A stretch of 64,000 nt of DNA from Lantana camara (Eukaryota; Streptophyta; Magnoliopsida; Lamiales; Verbenaceae), in contig CM074865.1 in NCBI GenBank assembly GCA_037501455.1, positions 38,732,501-38,796,500 on the forward strand, given 5' to 3'. Made by a program: the position numbers and the translations under genes. Of this stretch, positions 32,426 to 44,969 are shown piece after piece; the first letter of the stretch is position 1, and the number at the start of each line of letters is the position of its first letter. Below the pieces are notes generated by a model. The model did not search any database. It saw nothing but the letters and a program-made list of their open reading frames with translations, and had not been told where the DNA came from.

Positions 32426-33238
32426 ATGGAGCCCGACAGACATTATAGTGATCGATCCTCGAGGCACAGGCATCATCATCGCCGACATCATCGCCGCGAG
32501 AGATCACCACCTCCTCCACCTGCTCAAGCACAGCCCCAGGATTTTATGAATGCAGTAGTGGGGCTAATTGATCAGAGGTTACAGGACAGGGTTCCTCCAC
32601 CGCCTCCAGCACCAGTAGCACCTCCGGAGAACCCCATTTCTGCTATCTTGCGAGAGTTTCAGAATCAGCGTCCCCCGAAGTTCTATAAGGGAGACGACAT
32701 ACAGGCAGAGATGTGGTTGAAAGAAATTGAAAGAGTTTGGCAGCTCATTCCTTGCGACAGTCAGGAGAAGGTTCGTTGTACACTTACTCTTATTCAGGGC
32801 GAGGCCTACTCCTGGTGGGAGAGCACAGAGATTGTTTTGGAGGCAGCTGGGACCGAGATTACCTGGGAGGTATTCGTACGGGAGTTCAGAAACAAGTATA
32901 TTCCTCCAGCTTCCCGTACCCGCAGGTTGAGAGAGTTTACTGAGCTAAAGCAGGGAGGCAGGTCTGTGGGCCAGTACATCGCCGAGTTCGAGAGGCTTTC
33001 TCGCTATGCACCCAACATAGCGAATGATGACTTTCACAAGGCGATGCAGTTTGTTCAGGGGTTGAGACCGGACATTCAGGATGCACTGAAAGCGGCTAAT
33101 ACGAGCACCTGGGCAAAAGCTACAACCAAAGCCCTAAAGGTTGAGGATTCTGACATGGCGAGAAAGCTACTCAGCGGACTGGACAGGCTTCGGGCTCGAG
33201 AGCAGGCCAGGGATCGAGCTCGGGAAAGAGGCCGATGA
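32426..33238 (+). CDS. gag: Gag (capsid) protein, second G unit
   Basis: About 270 residues, same start logic as unit 1 (ATG at 32426 preceded by TTTCAG|G). Differences from unit 1 are S/T-to-A, H-to-R, P-to-R and D-to-A type replacements. The R in the EKVRCTL stretch matches the corresponding R of the D element, so unit 2 looks closer to the ancestral form there. The stop overlaps the pol start (ATGA at 33235-33238). Confidence 0.92.
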   Translation: MEPDRHYSDRSSRHRHHHRRHHRRERSPPPPPAQAQPQDFMNAVVGLIDQRLQDRVPPPPPAPVAPPENPISAILREFQNQRPPKFYKGDDIQAEMWLKEIERVWQLIPCDSQEKVRCTLTLIQGEAYSWWESTEIVLEAAGTEITWEVFVREFRNKYIPPASRTRRLREFTELKQGGRSVGQYIAEFERLSRYAPNIANDDFHKAMQFVQGLRPDIQDALKAANTSTWAKATTKALKVEDSDMARKLLSGLDRLRAREQARDRARERGR

Positions 33239-36200
33239 TATATTCTGCACCTCCAGCGCAGAGGGACTCCGGGAAGAAGCCTAAGTTTACAGGGCCATCA
33301 CAGAAAGGTCCAAGAGCTCCAGCACCACCCCAGCCACCTCAGAAACCGGGATGTAGATGGTGTGGACATCCTACGCACACCTATGATAACTGCAGACGCC
33401 GGTTAGGTCTATGTTTGATTTGCGGGAGCAACGAGCACCAGGTTGATGGTTGTCCGGATCGTCAGGATCCACCACCTGCAGGACCGAGGCCACTGGTGAG
33501 AGCTCGGGCTTATGCACTCGCGGGAGAGGAGCAGGAGGCTGATATTGATCCCGCTGCAGTAGTTGAAGGTATTATTTGCATCCATGGCACGAACATCCAT
33601 ACATTATTTGATCCAGGAGCTACACACTCCTTTCTTGCGCATTCTATTGCTATTACCTTGTCTTTGCCTGCTATGTGTACTTCTGTGCGCTATATAGTTA
33701 GTACTCCTTTCGGTAGTAGGCGAGAGACGGATCAGGTTTACAGGGATGTTCCCGTGGTGATTGAAGGCCGGGAGTTTCTGACAGATTTTATTGTTATGCC
33801 GATGGAGAGATACGGAGCTATATTGGGGATGGAATGGTTATACAGGCATTGTGCTATCGTAGATTGTCGGGCTAAGAAGATTCAGTTGGGTTCAGAGGTT
33901 GTTACGGGTTGTACTTCAAAGACTGTACCCCTACTTTCATTCTCGGAGGCTCAGAGATTAGTCAGAGACGGGGCTACAGGGTTCATTGCCTATATTTTGA
34001 ACAAACCGAAAGATCAGGTGAAGTTAGAGGACACGGAAGTGGTAAAGGAATTTTCCGAGGTATTCCCAGAAAAGTTGGATTCCTTACCCCCTGAACGAGA
34101 GATTGAATTTGTGATCGATCTTTTCCCGAATGCCGAGCCGTATTCGAAGACTCCCTATCGGATGGCTCCAGCTGAGTTGAAGGAATTAAAAGTTCAGCTT
34201 AAGGCTTTGTTGGAAGTTGGGTATATTCGGCCGAGTTCTTCGCCGTGGGGAGCACCGGTATTATTTGTAAAGAAAAAGGACGGGACTTTAAGAATGTGCA
34301 TCGATTACAGGGAGTTGAACAGGATGACTATCAAGAACAAGTATCCCCTCCCACACATCGAGGAGTTATTCGATATACTCCAGGGCTCTAAGGTGTATTC
34401 GAAACTGGATTTAAGACAGGGATACTATCAGCTGCGAATCCGAGCAGAGGATATTCCTAAGACAGGATTCAATACTCGGTACGGGCACTACGAGTTCGTG
34501 GTTATGCCATTTGGGTTAACTAATGCCCCTGCAGCTTTTATGGATATGATGCACCGGATATTCAGGCCTTTCCTTGACAAGTTCGTGGTGATATTTATCG
34601 ATGATATTCTGGTTTTCTCAAAGTCAGCCGAGGAGCACGCGAGACATCTCAGGCTCGTTCTTCAGACACTAAAAGAGCATCAGTTATTTGCTAAGTTCAG
34701 TAAATGTGAATTTTGGATAGATCGGGTTTCATTCTTGGGGCATGTGATTTCAGGGAAAGGGTTGGAAGTCGATCCCTCGAAAATTGAGGCCGTGCTTAAG
34801 TGGGAGAAACCAAAGAACGCCTCGGAAATTAGAAGCTTCTTGGGATTGGCCGGTTATTACAGAAGGTTTGTTCAGGATTTCTCCAAGATTGCGGCACCGT
34901 TAACCCGGTTGACTAAGAAAGATGTTAAGTTTGTCTGGGACGAGAAGTGTGATCAAAGCTTTAATTTTCTGAAGGAAAAGTTAGTCTCAGCTCCGGTGTT
35001 AACCTTACCCGAAAGTTCAAAAGAGTATGCAGTGTATACAGATGCTTCTAAAGAAGGCTTAGGTTGTGTTTTGACTCAGAAAGGAAAAGTGATCGCCTAT
35101 GCTTCTCGGAAGTTAAAGGAATATGAAAGGAATTATCCGACACACGACCTAGAGCTTGCAGCCGTGATCTTTGCGCTTGGGAAATGGAGACATTATCTTT
35201 ACGGGACTTCCTTTGAGATTTTTACCGACCACAAGAGCCTCCAGTATTTATTCACACAGAAGGATTTGAATATGAGGCAACGGCGTTGGATGGAAAAGTT
35301 GGAAGATTATGATTGTACAATTAAGTACCATCCCGGGAAAGCCAATGTGGTCGCCGATGCACTTAGCAGGAAGGCGAGTGTATCAAGTTTGGAAATAAAG
35401 GAAAGTGAGGAAGTTGCCCCGATTGTGTTAAAGGCTCGGGTTTCTAATATCACAGTTCAGCCGGAATTGAAGTATCAGTTATTCGAGGCTCAGAATAGGG
35501 ATCCGGAAGTACAGAAGCTTGCATGTAAAGCTAAGGAAGACCCGGAGAGTCCGTTTGGGTTTGATGAGACCGGGTTGCTTCGGTTTAAAAACAGAGTAGT
35601 CGTACCTGAAGAATTGAGATGGGTCCTACTCGAAGAAGCTCACAAGTCAGCCTACTCGATCCACCCAGGAGGAAATAAAATGTATAAGGACTTGAAACAG
35701 TACTATTGGTGGAACGGGATGAAGAGAGACGTGGCAGAGTATGTGAAACATTGCTTGACTTGTCAGAAAGTGAAAGCTGAGCACCAAAAACCCGCGGGAC
35801 TTCTACAGCCGTTACCTATTCCCGAGTGGAAGTGGGAACAAGTAACGATGGACTTTGTTTCTGGATTACCAAAGGTTAAAGGCGGGTTTGATGGAATTTG
35901 GGTGATCGTGGATAGATTCACAAAGTCTGCTCACTTTCTACCGGTCCGGATGTCCTATAAGATCCCGAAGTTGGCCGAAATCTATAACAGAGAGATTATT
36001 CGACTTCATGGTATTCCGGTGAGCATAGTTTCAGACCGAGACCCGAGGTTTACTTCTAAGTTGTGGCAGGAATTACAGGCTGTCTTGGGGACGAAACTTA
36101 AGTTCAGCACAGCTTTCCACCCGCAAACGGACGGTCAGACGGAAAGGTTAATCAGGTATTTGGAAGATCTTCTTCGGGCTTGCGCGATGGATTTTCAGAA

Positions 36201-36930
36201 CTCTTGGGCAGAACAGCTTCCCTTGATCGAATTTGCTTATAATAACAGCTTTCAGGCTTCGGTCGGGATGGCTCCTTACGAGTTACTTTATGGAAGAAAG
36301 TGCCGATCTCCGTTGTTCTTCGACTTGGAAGAATGGAAGTGGTCAAAACAGGAAGGGGTAAAGAAAGGTGAAAGATTCGAAAGGCCTTCTAGAGTCGTTC
36401 AGGCTATGATTGAAAAGGTTCAAATGATTCAACAACAGATGAAAGCCGCGCAGGATAGACAGAAGAGCTATGCTGATAAGCGCCGAAGGGATCTAGAATT
36501 CGAAGTGGGTGACCGGGTATTCTTGAAGGTGTCGCCAAGGAAAGGTTTCACCCGGATCGGGAAAGGAGGAAAACTTAATCCTCGCTATTTAGGTCCGTTT
36601 GAGATTCTTGAAAGAATAGGCGAGGTAGCCTATCGACTGGACCTACCACCGAGTCTCACAGGGATTCACAACGTGTTTCACGTATCGCAGCTAAGGAAAT
36701 ACTACCCCGATGAGACTACGATTCTCCCCGTGGAAGAAGTTGAGCTGGAACCGAATTTGACATTTATTCAGAGGCCGGTTAAAATCATGGATCGGAAATT
36801 TCAAGAATTGAGAAACCGGAGAATTCCCATGGTTAAAGTGTTGTGGAGAAGTGACAAAACCGAGGAAGCCACTTGGGAAACCGAAGATAAGATGAAACGG
36901 TTCCACCCGGAGTTGTTCGAGCAAGACTAG
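33235..36930 (+). CDS. pol: Pol polyprotein, second G unit
   Basis: 1231 residues with the same domain order and all catalytic residues as unit 1: zinc knuckles 40-73, protease D126, RT FIDD 454-457, RNase H D603/E640/D665/D708, integrase HHCC and D873-D934-E970, chromodomain ~1180-1230. I count ten amino-acid differences from unit 1. FVVMPFG has the usual Val. Trp replaces Arg in ELRWVLL, while unit 1 has Trp instead of Arg in LLWFK, so each copy has picked up its own changes. It could supply enzymes in trans to non-coding relatives such as A. Confidence 0.95.
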   Translation: MIYSAPPAQRDSGKKPKFTGPSQKGPRAPAPPQPPQKPGCRWCGHPTHTYDNCRRRLGLCLICGSNEHQVDGCPDRQDPPPAGPRPLVRARAYALAGEEQEADIDPAAVVEGIICIHGTNIHTLFDPGATHSFLAHSIAITLSLPAMCTSVRYIVSTPFGSRRETDQVYRDVPVVIEGREFLTDFIVMPMERYGAILGMEWLYRHCAIVDCRAKKIQLGSEVVTGCTSKTVPLLSFSEAQRLVRDGATGFIAYILNKPKDQVKLEDTEVVKEFSEVFPEKLDSLPPEREIEFVIDLFPNAEPYSKTPYRMAPAELKELKVQLKALLEVGYIRPSSSPWGAPVLFVKKKDGTLRMCIDYRELNRMTIKNKYPLPHIEELFDILQGSKVYSKLDLRQGYYQLRIRAEDIPKTGFNTRYGHYEFVVMPFGLTNAPAAFMDMMHRIFRPFLDKFVVIFIDDILVFSKSAEEHARHLRLVLQTLKEHQLFAKFSKCEFWIDRVSFLGHVISGKGLEVDPSKIEAVLKWEKPKNASEIRSFLGLAGYYRRFVQDFSKIAAPLTRLTKKDVKFVWDEKCDQSFNFLKEKLVSAPVLTLPESSKEYAVYTDASKEGLGCVLTQKGKVIAYASRKLKEYERNYPTHDLELAAVIFALGKWRHYLYGTSFEIFTDHKSLQYLFTQKDLNMRQRRWMEKLEDYDCTIKYHPGKANVVADALSRKASVSSLEIKESEEVAPIVLKARVSNITVQPELKYQLFEAQNRDPEVQKLACKAKEDPESPFGFDETGLLRFKNRVVVPEELRWVLLEEAHKSAYSIHPGGNKMYKDLKQYYWWNGMKRDVAEYVKHCLTCQKVKAEHQKPAGLLQPLPIPEWKWEQVTMDFVSGLPKVKGGFDGIWVIVDRFTKSAHFLPVRMSYKIPKLAEIYNREIIRLHGIPVSIVSDRDPRFTSKLWQELQAVLGTKLKFSTAFHPQTDGQTERLIRYLEDLLRACAMDFQNSWAEQLPLIEFAYNNSFQASVGMAPYELLYGRKCRSPLFFDLEEWKWSKQEGVKKGERFERPSRVVQAMIEKVQMIQQQMKAAQDRQKSYADKRRRDLEFEVGDRVFLKVSPRKGFTRIGKGGKLNPRYLGPFEILERIGEVAYRLDLPPSLTGIHNVFHVSQLRKYYPDETTILPVEEVELEPNLTFIQRPVKIMDRKFQELRNRRIPMVKVLWRSDKTEEATWETEDKMKRFHPELFEQD

Positions 36931-36967
36931 AGAATCTGGGGACCAGATTCTTCTAAGGGGGGGAGAG
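36931..36967 (+). promoter_or_regulatory. Hairpin and polypurine tract, second G unit
   Basis: Same 9-bp hairpin (36931-36951) directly after the pol stop, and polypurine tract (36955-36967) before LTR 3. Confidence 0.82.
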
Positions 36968-37939
36968 TTGTAACGCCCCGGTTTCCGGATGAACAGGTAA
37001 GCACGCCACGTGTGAGTTTGAGTGTAGGTTTTATTTTATTTCTTTTAATTTCATAATATTCGTACGTGGCATTCATATTTTATAAAATTCATGAAATATT
37101 ATTTATATTATTTCTTTGAATTCATATCATTGAAAATATTATTTCATGACATGAAAAATATTTATTGCACAAAATCAATTACCGAGAGTATTTCAAATTA
37201 CCAATTTGACCCTACTTGAATATTTTAAAAACTTTAGGGACTTGATTGCATGATTCTTCAAGGGCATGATTGATCATTTCTCAAAACTTTATAGACCTTA
37301 TTGCATAACTTCGGAACTTCAAGGATTAATTGGCAAATTGGCATAATTCACTCAAACCAAGGGGATGAATCACGTAAAACATCCCCAAGGTTCTTCCTTG
37401 TTCATATTTCATCAAATTTTCCCAACAACTCCATCCCTCTCACTCTCGGTTCCAAGAAGAATAGAAAAGGAAGAAGTTTTTCTAGTCAATCATCAAGATT
37501 TCAAGAAATCATCCAAGTTTTGGCAAATTGATCATCACTTCATCCACTTTCTTCATTTCTTAGCTTTCAAGGTTGGTTGGCATGATTTTTGATCATATTA
37601 GAGTTGGTTAGGGTTTGGAATTTATTTGCTAGATGGATTGATTGGGCATGGAAGCATGATCATGTGATTATTTCATGAATTATTGCATGATTTCTAGCTT
37701 GGAATCTTGAAAGTTTGGCAAGAATGATCAAGTTTGATCATCACTTGAAATCATGAATTCTTGATGATATTTTATGGTTTTAAGTGTCTAAGTGTTATAT
37801 TATCATTTATTGAATGTGTATGCATCATATTTCCAGAAATTGTAGCTTTTGGGGATCAAACATGGAAATTGTTGGTTGTTTTTGTGCTTTCCCGAGAGCT
37901 TCCCCTGTTTCTGCTCTGTTTTTTTCAGTTGCAGGAACT

Positions 37940-38165
37940 GGGAACGACCGTTCCCAGCCCCAAGGCCTTGTGGGAACGGGCGTTCCCATCTCTTTTCAAA
38001 AATTAGGCGGCCGACCGCGGGAACGGTCGTTCCCATTTTGGCCTTGGAGCCGGAAGGGCCGTTAACAGCATAGGCGCGCTTTTATATTAAAAACGTTGCC
38101 GCGTTTTTCTGGGCAATGGGAACGACCGTTCCCATTTTACAAAGGGAACCGGAACGGCCGTTCCC
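37940..38165. repeat. Palindrome cluster in G LTR 3
   Basis: Same layout as in LTR 1, with three substitutions in units 3 and 4. Confidence 0.88.
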
Positions 38166-38454
38166 ACCTGTGTTGCAGAACAAAAATTTCTGCATAAAAT
38201 TACGAAAATGACCCCTCGATCCAACGACTTCTTTGACCCCGAATTGCTATAATATGTGTTAATATGATGTGAAATGAAATGTTATCATACCACATTGCAT
38301 TTTCATGGTCGTCTCGACACGTTTTCGCCGTTCGTCATATTTTGGTCATTTTAGTTCATGTCTCACGAATGTACGTCGTATTTGCACAGGTCACGAGGGC
38401 GTGGACGGGGAGCAAGCTCCTTAGATCACTCCTTTATTATATTTTGCAAGAAAG

Positions 38455-39213
38455 GTGAGGTTTGGTTTTGGTAAAATGAACCCTACAACCCCTATGTGTG
38501 AGTTTTCGGCCAAAACATATTATACTTATAAACGTTTTCAAAGTGATGAATATTTCAAGCATGAAAGTAGTGATTGTCATGGTTTTCAAGCATGTTTGGC
38601 GAGTACATGATTGCACGTGGGCCCGAGGGTAATTCTTGAGCCAACCGGGAAAGCAAGGGCTGACGGGTAACTCCTGAATTATCCTCACATTGTTGGGATC
38701 ACCCCCGAAGCCACTAGGAGATTAGTGGTGGAAGGAGTTCCGTGTCTAGAGGGTCATGTCCTCTACACACACCATGTCGTGGATAGCCGAGCCTTGCAAA
38801 CTCGCTATCACCCGGAGGAAGAAGGAGACTGGGGATTAATCCGGCATGTCGGGTTATCCTCGGGTTATTGCATGTTTTCCTGTATGAAATTGTCTATGTG
38901 AGCACTAAAATATATTGCATGATCACTTATTTATCAAGCAAGCAAGCATGATCACGTATTGTTCACGATTGGGAGCTCGGTTGGAGATTGCCCTTGCTCG
39001 CCGGGGCCACATGTTCATGCCATTGATAAACATAGTTAATTAAACGTGTTAAATTGGATAGTTGTAATCTCGGGCAAAGGATGAGATTTCTTGAACTATA
39101 TAATTATTGTTTCTAAAAGTCTTTACCCGAGGCTACACCTTGCATGCGACGTGTGTTAAATTTAATTATTGCCCCTCACTCAGTCTTCGGTAGACTGATG
39201 CTTCACTTTTCAG
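38455..39213 (+). other. Candidate leader intron in G LTR 3
   Basis: Same sites and 759-bp length as in LTR 1; the splice-site hairpin at 39180-39198 is intact. Confidence 0.4.
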
Positions 39214-39635
39214 GTACACTTTGAGCGTGGTTGTGCTAGGCGGGAGTTGGTCGAGTCCTGCATATTCACGGGTCTAGTGTTAAACCTTTCATGTATATAT
39301 TTTGTCGGATATCATGTTATGTTCACGATTGATATATTTTGAATACTTAGTCATGTATATTATTGAGAGATAATAATGTATTGATAGTTAATTGGTACCT
39401 ATATGTATCTATGTAATAAATATGGTACCTATATATACGAATGACTTTATTGCTTCCGCTTTTCTATTCATGTTTGCTTTGGTGTTGTTGGGGAGAGTGT
39501 CCCGCCTAGAGCGTCGTTTTTATTGTTACCCGTTCGCTGTGGTCTTGGTTTATGTATGAACTGCCCATTTCATACGTGGATCGAGGCTATAGTGCGGGGG
39601 ATGTGGCGCCTTGGGGTCTAGGGTGCTACAAGATC

Positions 39636-39787
39636 TCTCCCAAAGTCACATAATAGCACGTAAGAACAACTTAAAACACATAGAAATGTGATGCATGAAG
39701 AACATTTGACGGATCAAAGTCTATAAATGCTTTCACTTTCTTTCAAGGCTTACCAATTCAAACTAGGCCCTGTTTAGGGCTGTTACA
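39636..39787 (-). mobile_element. End of the right (5') LTR of element B
   Basis: Resumes the B LTR after the AGATC duplication (TCTCCCAAAGTCAC, compare 14763-14776) and ends GGGCTGTTACA at 39787. Confidence 0.88.
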
Positions 39788-40269
39788 GAGAGTTTCGCCT
39801 AACCTTAGGAGGTTGAGGAAGGGCATTTCTCTTAAGCCGGTGGAAGCAACCGTCGAAGGTTTCAAGGACGTAATTAAGCCTTGTCTCGTGTGAACTTAGA
39901 ACGATAGTTAGGGCCGTCAACCCTTCTATCACCCGGTGAAACGATGGTTTATGATTTATGTTTTGTTTATGACTATGTTTTTTTTTTTTTTTTTGTTCGG
40001 AGATTATGACTATGTTTTGAATAAAAGAAGTTTGGAGGAATAACTCGTACTCGACGAGTTGTGTGACTTTGTTTGATCTATGAAACGGGAATGGATTCCT
40101 AAATACTTAAAATATGTCATTTTGGCCTATGGCCCTTAACTTCTTTTAAGTATATATATCTATTATCACGAGAAACATTTTAGCTTGCAAAAACCATCCT
40201 CGGTTCATGGATCTCTTTATGAATTTTTGATAAGTGCTTTGCTCTATAAGTATAGTGGGTGTGTGTGTT
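39788..40269 (+). mobile_element. Fragment of an E-like LTR hosting elements B and C
   Basis: Shares with E (18950-19280) a run of matches up to GTGCTTTGCTCTATAAGTAT...GTGGGTGTG, in plus orientation. It stops where the C LTR begins (TGTA at 40270); the continuation is expected beyond the window. A T-tract of about 18 bases lies near 39980. It contains no gene and is the oldest layer visible here. Confidence 0.6.
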
Positions 40270-40278
40270 TGTAACACC

Positions 40279-43200
40279 TGTAGCGCCCCTTAACACTACA
40301 ACCCCGCACCGTAGTACTTCCCGAGTGGATGTGAGACCTAGCACTCGAGAAATACTCCGGCGAACGGACAAGACTATGCAATACCAGAGTATGAAATTTA
40401 AATGCAACGGAAAATAAACTTGAGCAAATAAAAGGGGACAATACGTAACAAAGCACATATTATTAAGTTGGATAAGTGTTTACAGCAAAAGTTCTGACTT
40501 TAGAGAAGGGTGCTTATTATAAGATGTACATGCACTCGTGATTACTCTAATTTACTGGAATGTGACACCTTAAAGCTTCAAGATACCTCTAAGGCGTCGC
40601 TGTATAGATTCCTGAAATCATGAATTGAAAGAACAGGAGGGTTAGTCAAAATGACTAAGTGACGGGGGTTGAGGGTTATGATTGTAAGCAAGATTTTTGA
40701 AGTGTTTTGACCAAGGAAGTCTTGGTTTGAAATGTATATACTATATAGTAACAAATAAATATATGACAATAATATCTGGTTCATATCAGTTTGAAATAGG
40801 AGTAGGGGGAATATAGGCTATACTTTTTAGAAACTTATGAACCGTTTTGAAAATGATTTTGATGCCCGCAAGCTAGGCGTCTCCAACCTTAACTCCTTAA
40901 AAACCAAGAATATTCGTAACGACATTGATCAAGATGTCGTTACTCAGTAAAAAGAGATACAACAATACAATACCATCCTTCTTCCTCCGGTGTCACCTCA
41001 GGGAGCTACCCCTAGTGACGATATACATGAGTTTGGGAGGGACGTACCTTTTCCCGTCACTTGGTGTGGAATAACTAACCTCCAGTTAGACCATCACCAA
41101 GATCTAGTTGGCGGCTAGTATAATAGTAGACCTCGGCCCGTGCCTCCCGGACTACTACTTCTACCAAGACCACCGGGCCCATATAAAAAACAATAACTTT
41201 ACTTGCAAGACGAGAATGTTTACCCGTAAGAGAGTACTAAGTACTTTTCGGGTAAATGTATGTTTTCAATAATTAACAAGAATTATTTTCCCATAAAGGG
41301 AAGAATAACTTGAAAGGAAATTCAAGAAAATAAAGTAAAGTATTTTATCATGATTTCAGTTGAAAAGATTTAAAACCCTCACCGGTACCGAGACTTAAGT
41401 GGAAGTGTGAGGATTCCACTCTTCGATGCTATGTTCGCCTGAAAGTAATAACTACTACTGGCTTAGAACTAGGTTCTTGGTTCCTAACTAACTAATTACA
41501 CACAATACTATAATGAAAGAATTAGAGAAGATACACGTTATGTAATGCGTTAAAGATTTCCCGGTAAACCATAAATTTACCCGTTTAAGGGAATTTGATT
41601 AACAAATTAGGGTTTATGGGATCTTTAACTAATCAAATATTTATCAACCATACTATAATTCTAATTGTAAGATTTGAAATGAAATTCAAGGTTTAATTTG
41701 ACAATGTAGGTTATCTTTTGAAAAATATTACATAGTTTATTGATTTTTGGAAAAATTTAGGAAAAATATTTCTTTAAAAATTCCAAAACTTATTTTATAA
41801 TTATTTTTATAATAATTTCGAAATTAATGGTATTTTGGTTGACCAAAAGTCAAAATTACTATTAAAAATATTTACTATTCAATTTCATATGAATTAAACA
41901 CTTTATAACACAAAATCAAATTCATACACACACACACATGGATCACGGCACACATGCACACACACACACACATCCAAGAACATTATGAACATGTTCTTGA
42001 GCTTATTTGAATATTCAAAGAGGGTGTGTAACATGTTCTATCACATTCATATTCATAACATAAGATTAAAGCACAATATAGCAAAATATATGAACTTTCT
42101 ATGAAAAATAATTCTAAATAAATTACTCTTAGCATGAACAAGATCATAAGCATTTATATACATAATCTCATTATATCATATCATAATTTATGCATGTAAT
42201 TAAATAAAATTCCATAATGTGCACACATTATATTTAAACTAATAACTATGCACATATTTCATAAAATAAATTCCTAAAGCATAATTTAATTAATCCTAGG
42301 CAAGCTACTATTATTTCTATACTAAGAACATTATATAAAGCATGAAATAATAGAAGAAAACATACCTTAGAGAGAGAGGGAGAGGGGTTGGCGTGAGTTT
42401 GCGAGAGGGAGAGAGTGATTTTTTTGTGTGTTGAATTGTGAGGTATAAATGAGGTTTAAGGGGGGTATTTATAGGTAGTCATGAGGGGTTTCTAAGCAAT
42501 AAATCAGAGTTTATGGGAGATGTGGTTGCCTAAGATTTCAACAAATGCTTGGTAATTAAATTGGAGATGTGGTTAAATAATATGTTGAACAAATGCTAGG
42601 TAATTAACTAAGAAATGTGGAGAAATTATGCTCATTTGTTTAATTCTTCTAGAAGAGCATGAGGTCATGGATGATGTCATTTGGAATAAAAATAAATGTA
42701 AAAATAATATAAAATTTATTCAAGAGTCGAGAGGTAAAATTTTGATGTAGTGAATTAATGAAGGAATGAGTGAAAAATGAGCTTCGTTTTAGTTATAAAC
42801 ATGAAATATTTGGAGTTTTCGTTTATAAATTATGAACATTGAAGATGATGAAAATCATAGGAAAAATTATATAGACGAAGCCATGATAAAGTTTAAAGTT
42901 TGGAAAAATCACTATATTGTAGAGAAAAATTCAAGGATCGTTTTAAGTATAATTTCGACTATTGAATAAAAGCTAATTTTTTTAAAATAAAATGATGATT
43001 TTTAAATAGGAAAATATTTATAAATATGCTATGGGTGAAATCGAGTTTTTGGTAAATGCGTGAAAATTCATGAAATAATTTGAGGGTCGTTTTGGTTATA
43101 ATTTTGAATGTCAAAAGGTAGATGAATAAGGATTTATTGATGATCGAATCATAAGCTAGGGTTTTCACCGGTTTTTGATACTACGGGAGTTAGGATAGGA

Positions 43201-43619
43201 ATTATGGTTTAAGGAGAGTATGACGATCCTCGAAATAATGTGAGGATTATTTTGGTTAAAATATTGTGTAGTGAAAGTGTTTCGGGAGATGTAGGAATAT
43301 TTTTGAGCTGTAGGGGTATTTTCGTAATTTCCAACCTAAAACTGTAGGAATGGGTTTTGAAGCATATGAAGGGTTTTTAGGTGCTAGAAAGGAATGATTA
43401 CTAGAATTCTAGGATTTTATGAAAAGAGTTTCGAGGTATGAGTTAAATAGAGAAAAGAATTAAATCTATGAACATTTAGTAAAAATGTAACACATAAAAG
43501 CACATAAGTCACATAAAATGCAATGCATGAAGTGAATTAATAGGGATCGAGATTATAAACGCTTCCTGAGTTACCCTTTACTTACCTTTCTCGACTTGGC
43601 CCTGAGTAGGGCTGTTACA
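40279..43619 (-). mobile_element. Solo LTR, B-like family
   Basis: 3341 bp, TGTAGCGCCCC start and GGGCTGTTACA end. It is flanked by ACACC (40274-40278) and GCACC (43620-43624), a target duplication with one substitution, inside the first nine bases of the C LTR. Neither primer-binding site nor polypurine tract is adjacent. It has the splice-site hairpin TTAGTC-AAAAT-GACTAA (40642-40658), acceptor (40612), donor (41382; 771-bp candidate intron) and an intron inverted repeat TTTACCCG/CGGGTAAA (~41219-41256). No palindrome cluster. CA-rich microsatellites lie at about 41925-41970. Confidence 0.88.
40612..41382 (-). other. Candidate leader intron in the B-like solo LTR
   Basis: On the minus strand, donor CCG|GTGAGG and acceptor GATTTCAG|GAATC, 771 bp. 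The hairpin at 40642-40658 lies upstream of the acceptor with a TTAGTC/GACTAA stem. Confidence 0.4.
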
Positions 43620-44487
43620 GCACCCCGCACGTGGGATACCACATCCCCTGCACTAAGACTCGAACCCGAATACGAAATGAAAGTTCATACCCAAGTCCAA
43701 GTCGTAGCGAATGGGAGACCAACGCACACACTAGGCTAGGCGGAGCTAAAACAGACTCAGAATGCGCGACTGTAAAAAAATATCAATCACAACAACAAAA
43801 TAGCGAAAGCAATACCAACTATAGCTAGAGTTAAGAGATCAATTATATACATATACAGGATACAATTTCCATAATTCCAAAACATAAGTCAAAACCCAAG
43901 AGTACTAAGTGCAAAATTTGAACATGAGACCAAAATGCAACCTAACTCGACTTAAACAACCAAGTGTGACTCGACAGATGCACTTCCCAGCCTAGCACGA
44001 GCTCAAAGAACCTGTCACCTGAAAAGATAAGAGAGGGGTTAGTCCACCGACTAAGTGAGGGGGCTAACGCACACCCACACACTATACATAATAGAGCAAA
44101 GCACATAACAAAAGGAGGAATCATGAATCGGGCATAGGTTTTACATACCAAAGCATTTTCAAAAGAAAACTAATACATATACTTATACTTAGTCAAAATT
44201 ATTTCATAAAACTATCCCTGTTTCACAATTCCAAGACATAATCATAATGCTCGAGCAAGTAACGAGCTTCCAACCTTACCTCCCATAATATCATAAGAAA
44301 ACCGAACTCATACACAACAATCCACCAGACTCCGAGATAGAAGGGCTACGTAAACCCTAACTATTCATACATAACATAACCTCGAGGGGTAGCGATCCTA
44401 CTACGAGTCTTTCCCAGTTTTTACACCGCGAGCGTCGAAGAGTATGTCTTCCCCACACTCCCAGGGTCGTACTTGACACTTCGCCAG

Positions 44488-44567
44488 CTCGAGTTTCAAG
44501 CTCGAACTACTTCCCTATTCATCCCAGTTCAAGGTTCATGACATCCCGACAAGGATTAGCCCGGTAA
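44488..44567 (-). mobile_element. Internal remnant of element C, left piece
   Basis: Short AT/GC-mixed stretch between the truncated C LTR and the A-type solo LTR. It ends with GGTAA, the left target duplication of that solo LTR. Nothing recognisable. Confidence 0.5.
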
Positions 44568-44969
44568 TGTAGCACCCCTTACACGTGGAGGTGCCACACC
44601 CCCGCACTATAGCTTCGATCCATGTATGAAATGGAAAGTCCATACATAAATCAAAACTATAGCGAACGGGTGACAATGCAATACTCGACAAGCTAGGCGG
44701 GATACTCGAATATGCGACATTTAAAAACGGAAACATAAAGTAATCAATGTCAAATATTTCCATTTAGCATTTCATTTCATTTCTCATTTACCAAATAAAA
44801 TGTATTCTAACTTATCATATCAATACATTATCATCTTCCTTGAAAACAATAACGATAACTAAAATTCCGTAATTTACAATAATAATTAAATACAAGAACC
44901 ACGGATGACACGACTACATGAACTGGACCCGACTCGACTCAACTCCCGCCTAGCGTGCACCTGCAATAC

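Larger units (their letters stand above)
22049..39630 (+). mobile_element. Tandem family G array: LTR-gag/pol-LTR-gag/pol-LTR
   Basis: Three LTRs of exactly 2662 bp (22049-24710, 29509-32170, 36969-39630) enclose two internal regions of 4798 bp. The array as a whole is flanked by one perfect 5-bp target duplication AGATC (22044-22048 and 39631-39635). Comparing the three LTRs by eye gives 16 variable positions: 4 private to LTR1, 6 to LTR2, 6 to LTR3, and no indel, i.e. about 0.4% pairwise. Both gag and both pol frames are open. The target is the right LTR of element B; the intact homologous site is at 14758-14762. A single insertion that became tandem by unequal crossing over between LTRs, or arrived as a dimer, would explain the shared target duplication. 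Confidence 0.95.
36969..39630 (+). repeat. G array LTR 3
   Basis: Ends GGGTGCTACA followed by target duplication AGATC (39631-39635). Six private substitutions; three lie in the palindrome cluster (one in GAACGGTCGTTCCC, two in GTTAACAGC) and one in the TGCAGAA hairpin loop side. Confidence 0.95.
40270..44487 (-). mobile_element. Left LTR of element C (interrupted and truncated)
   Basis: The first nine bases (TGTAACACC, 40270-40278) and 43620-44487 match the right C LTR (51963-52848); 40279-43619 is an inserted solo LTR. It shares CCCGCACGTGGG, the CCATTCGCT/CCGTTCGCT block, the splice-site hairpin TTAGTC-CACC-GACTAA (44039-44054) and the acceptor (44019). Similarity to the right copy stops at GACACTTCG (about 44487), after which the sequence differs, so the rest of this LTR has been deleted. 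Confidence 0.8.
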
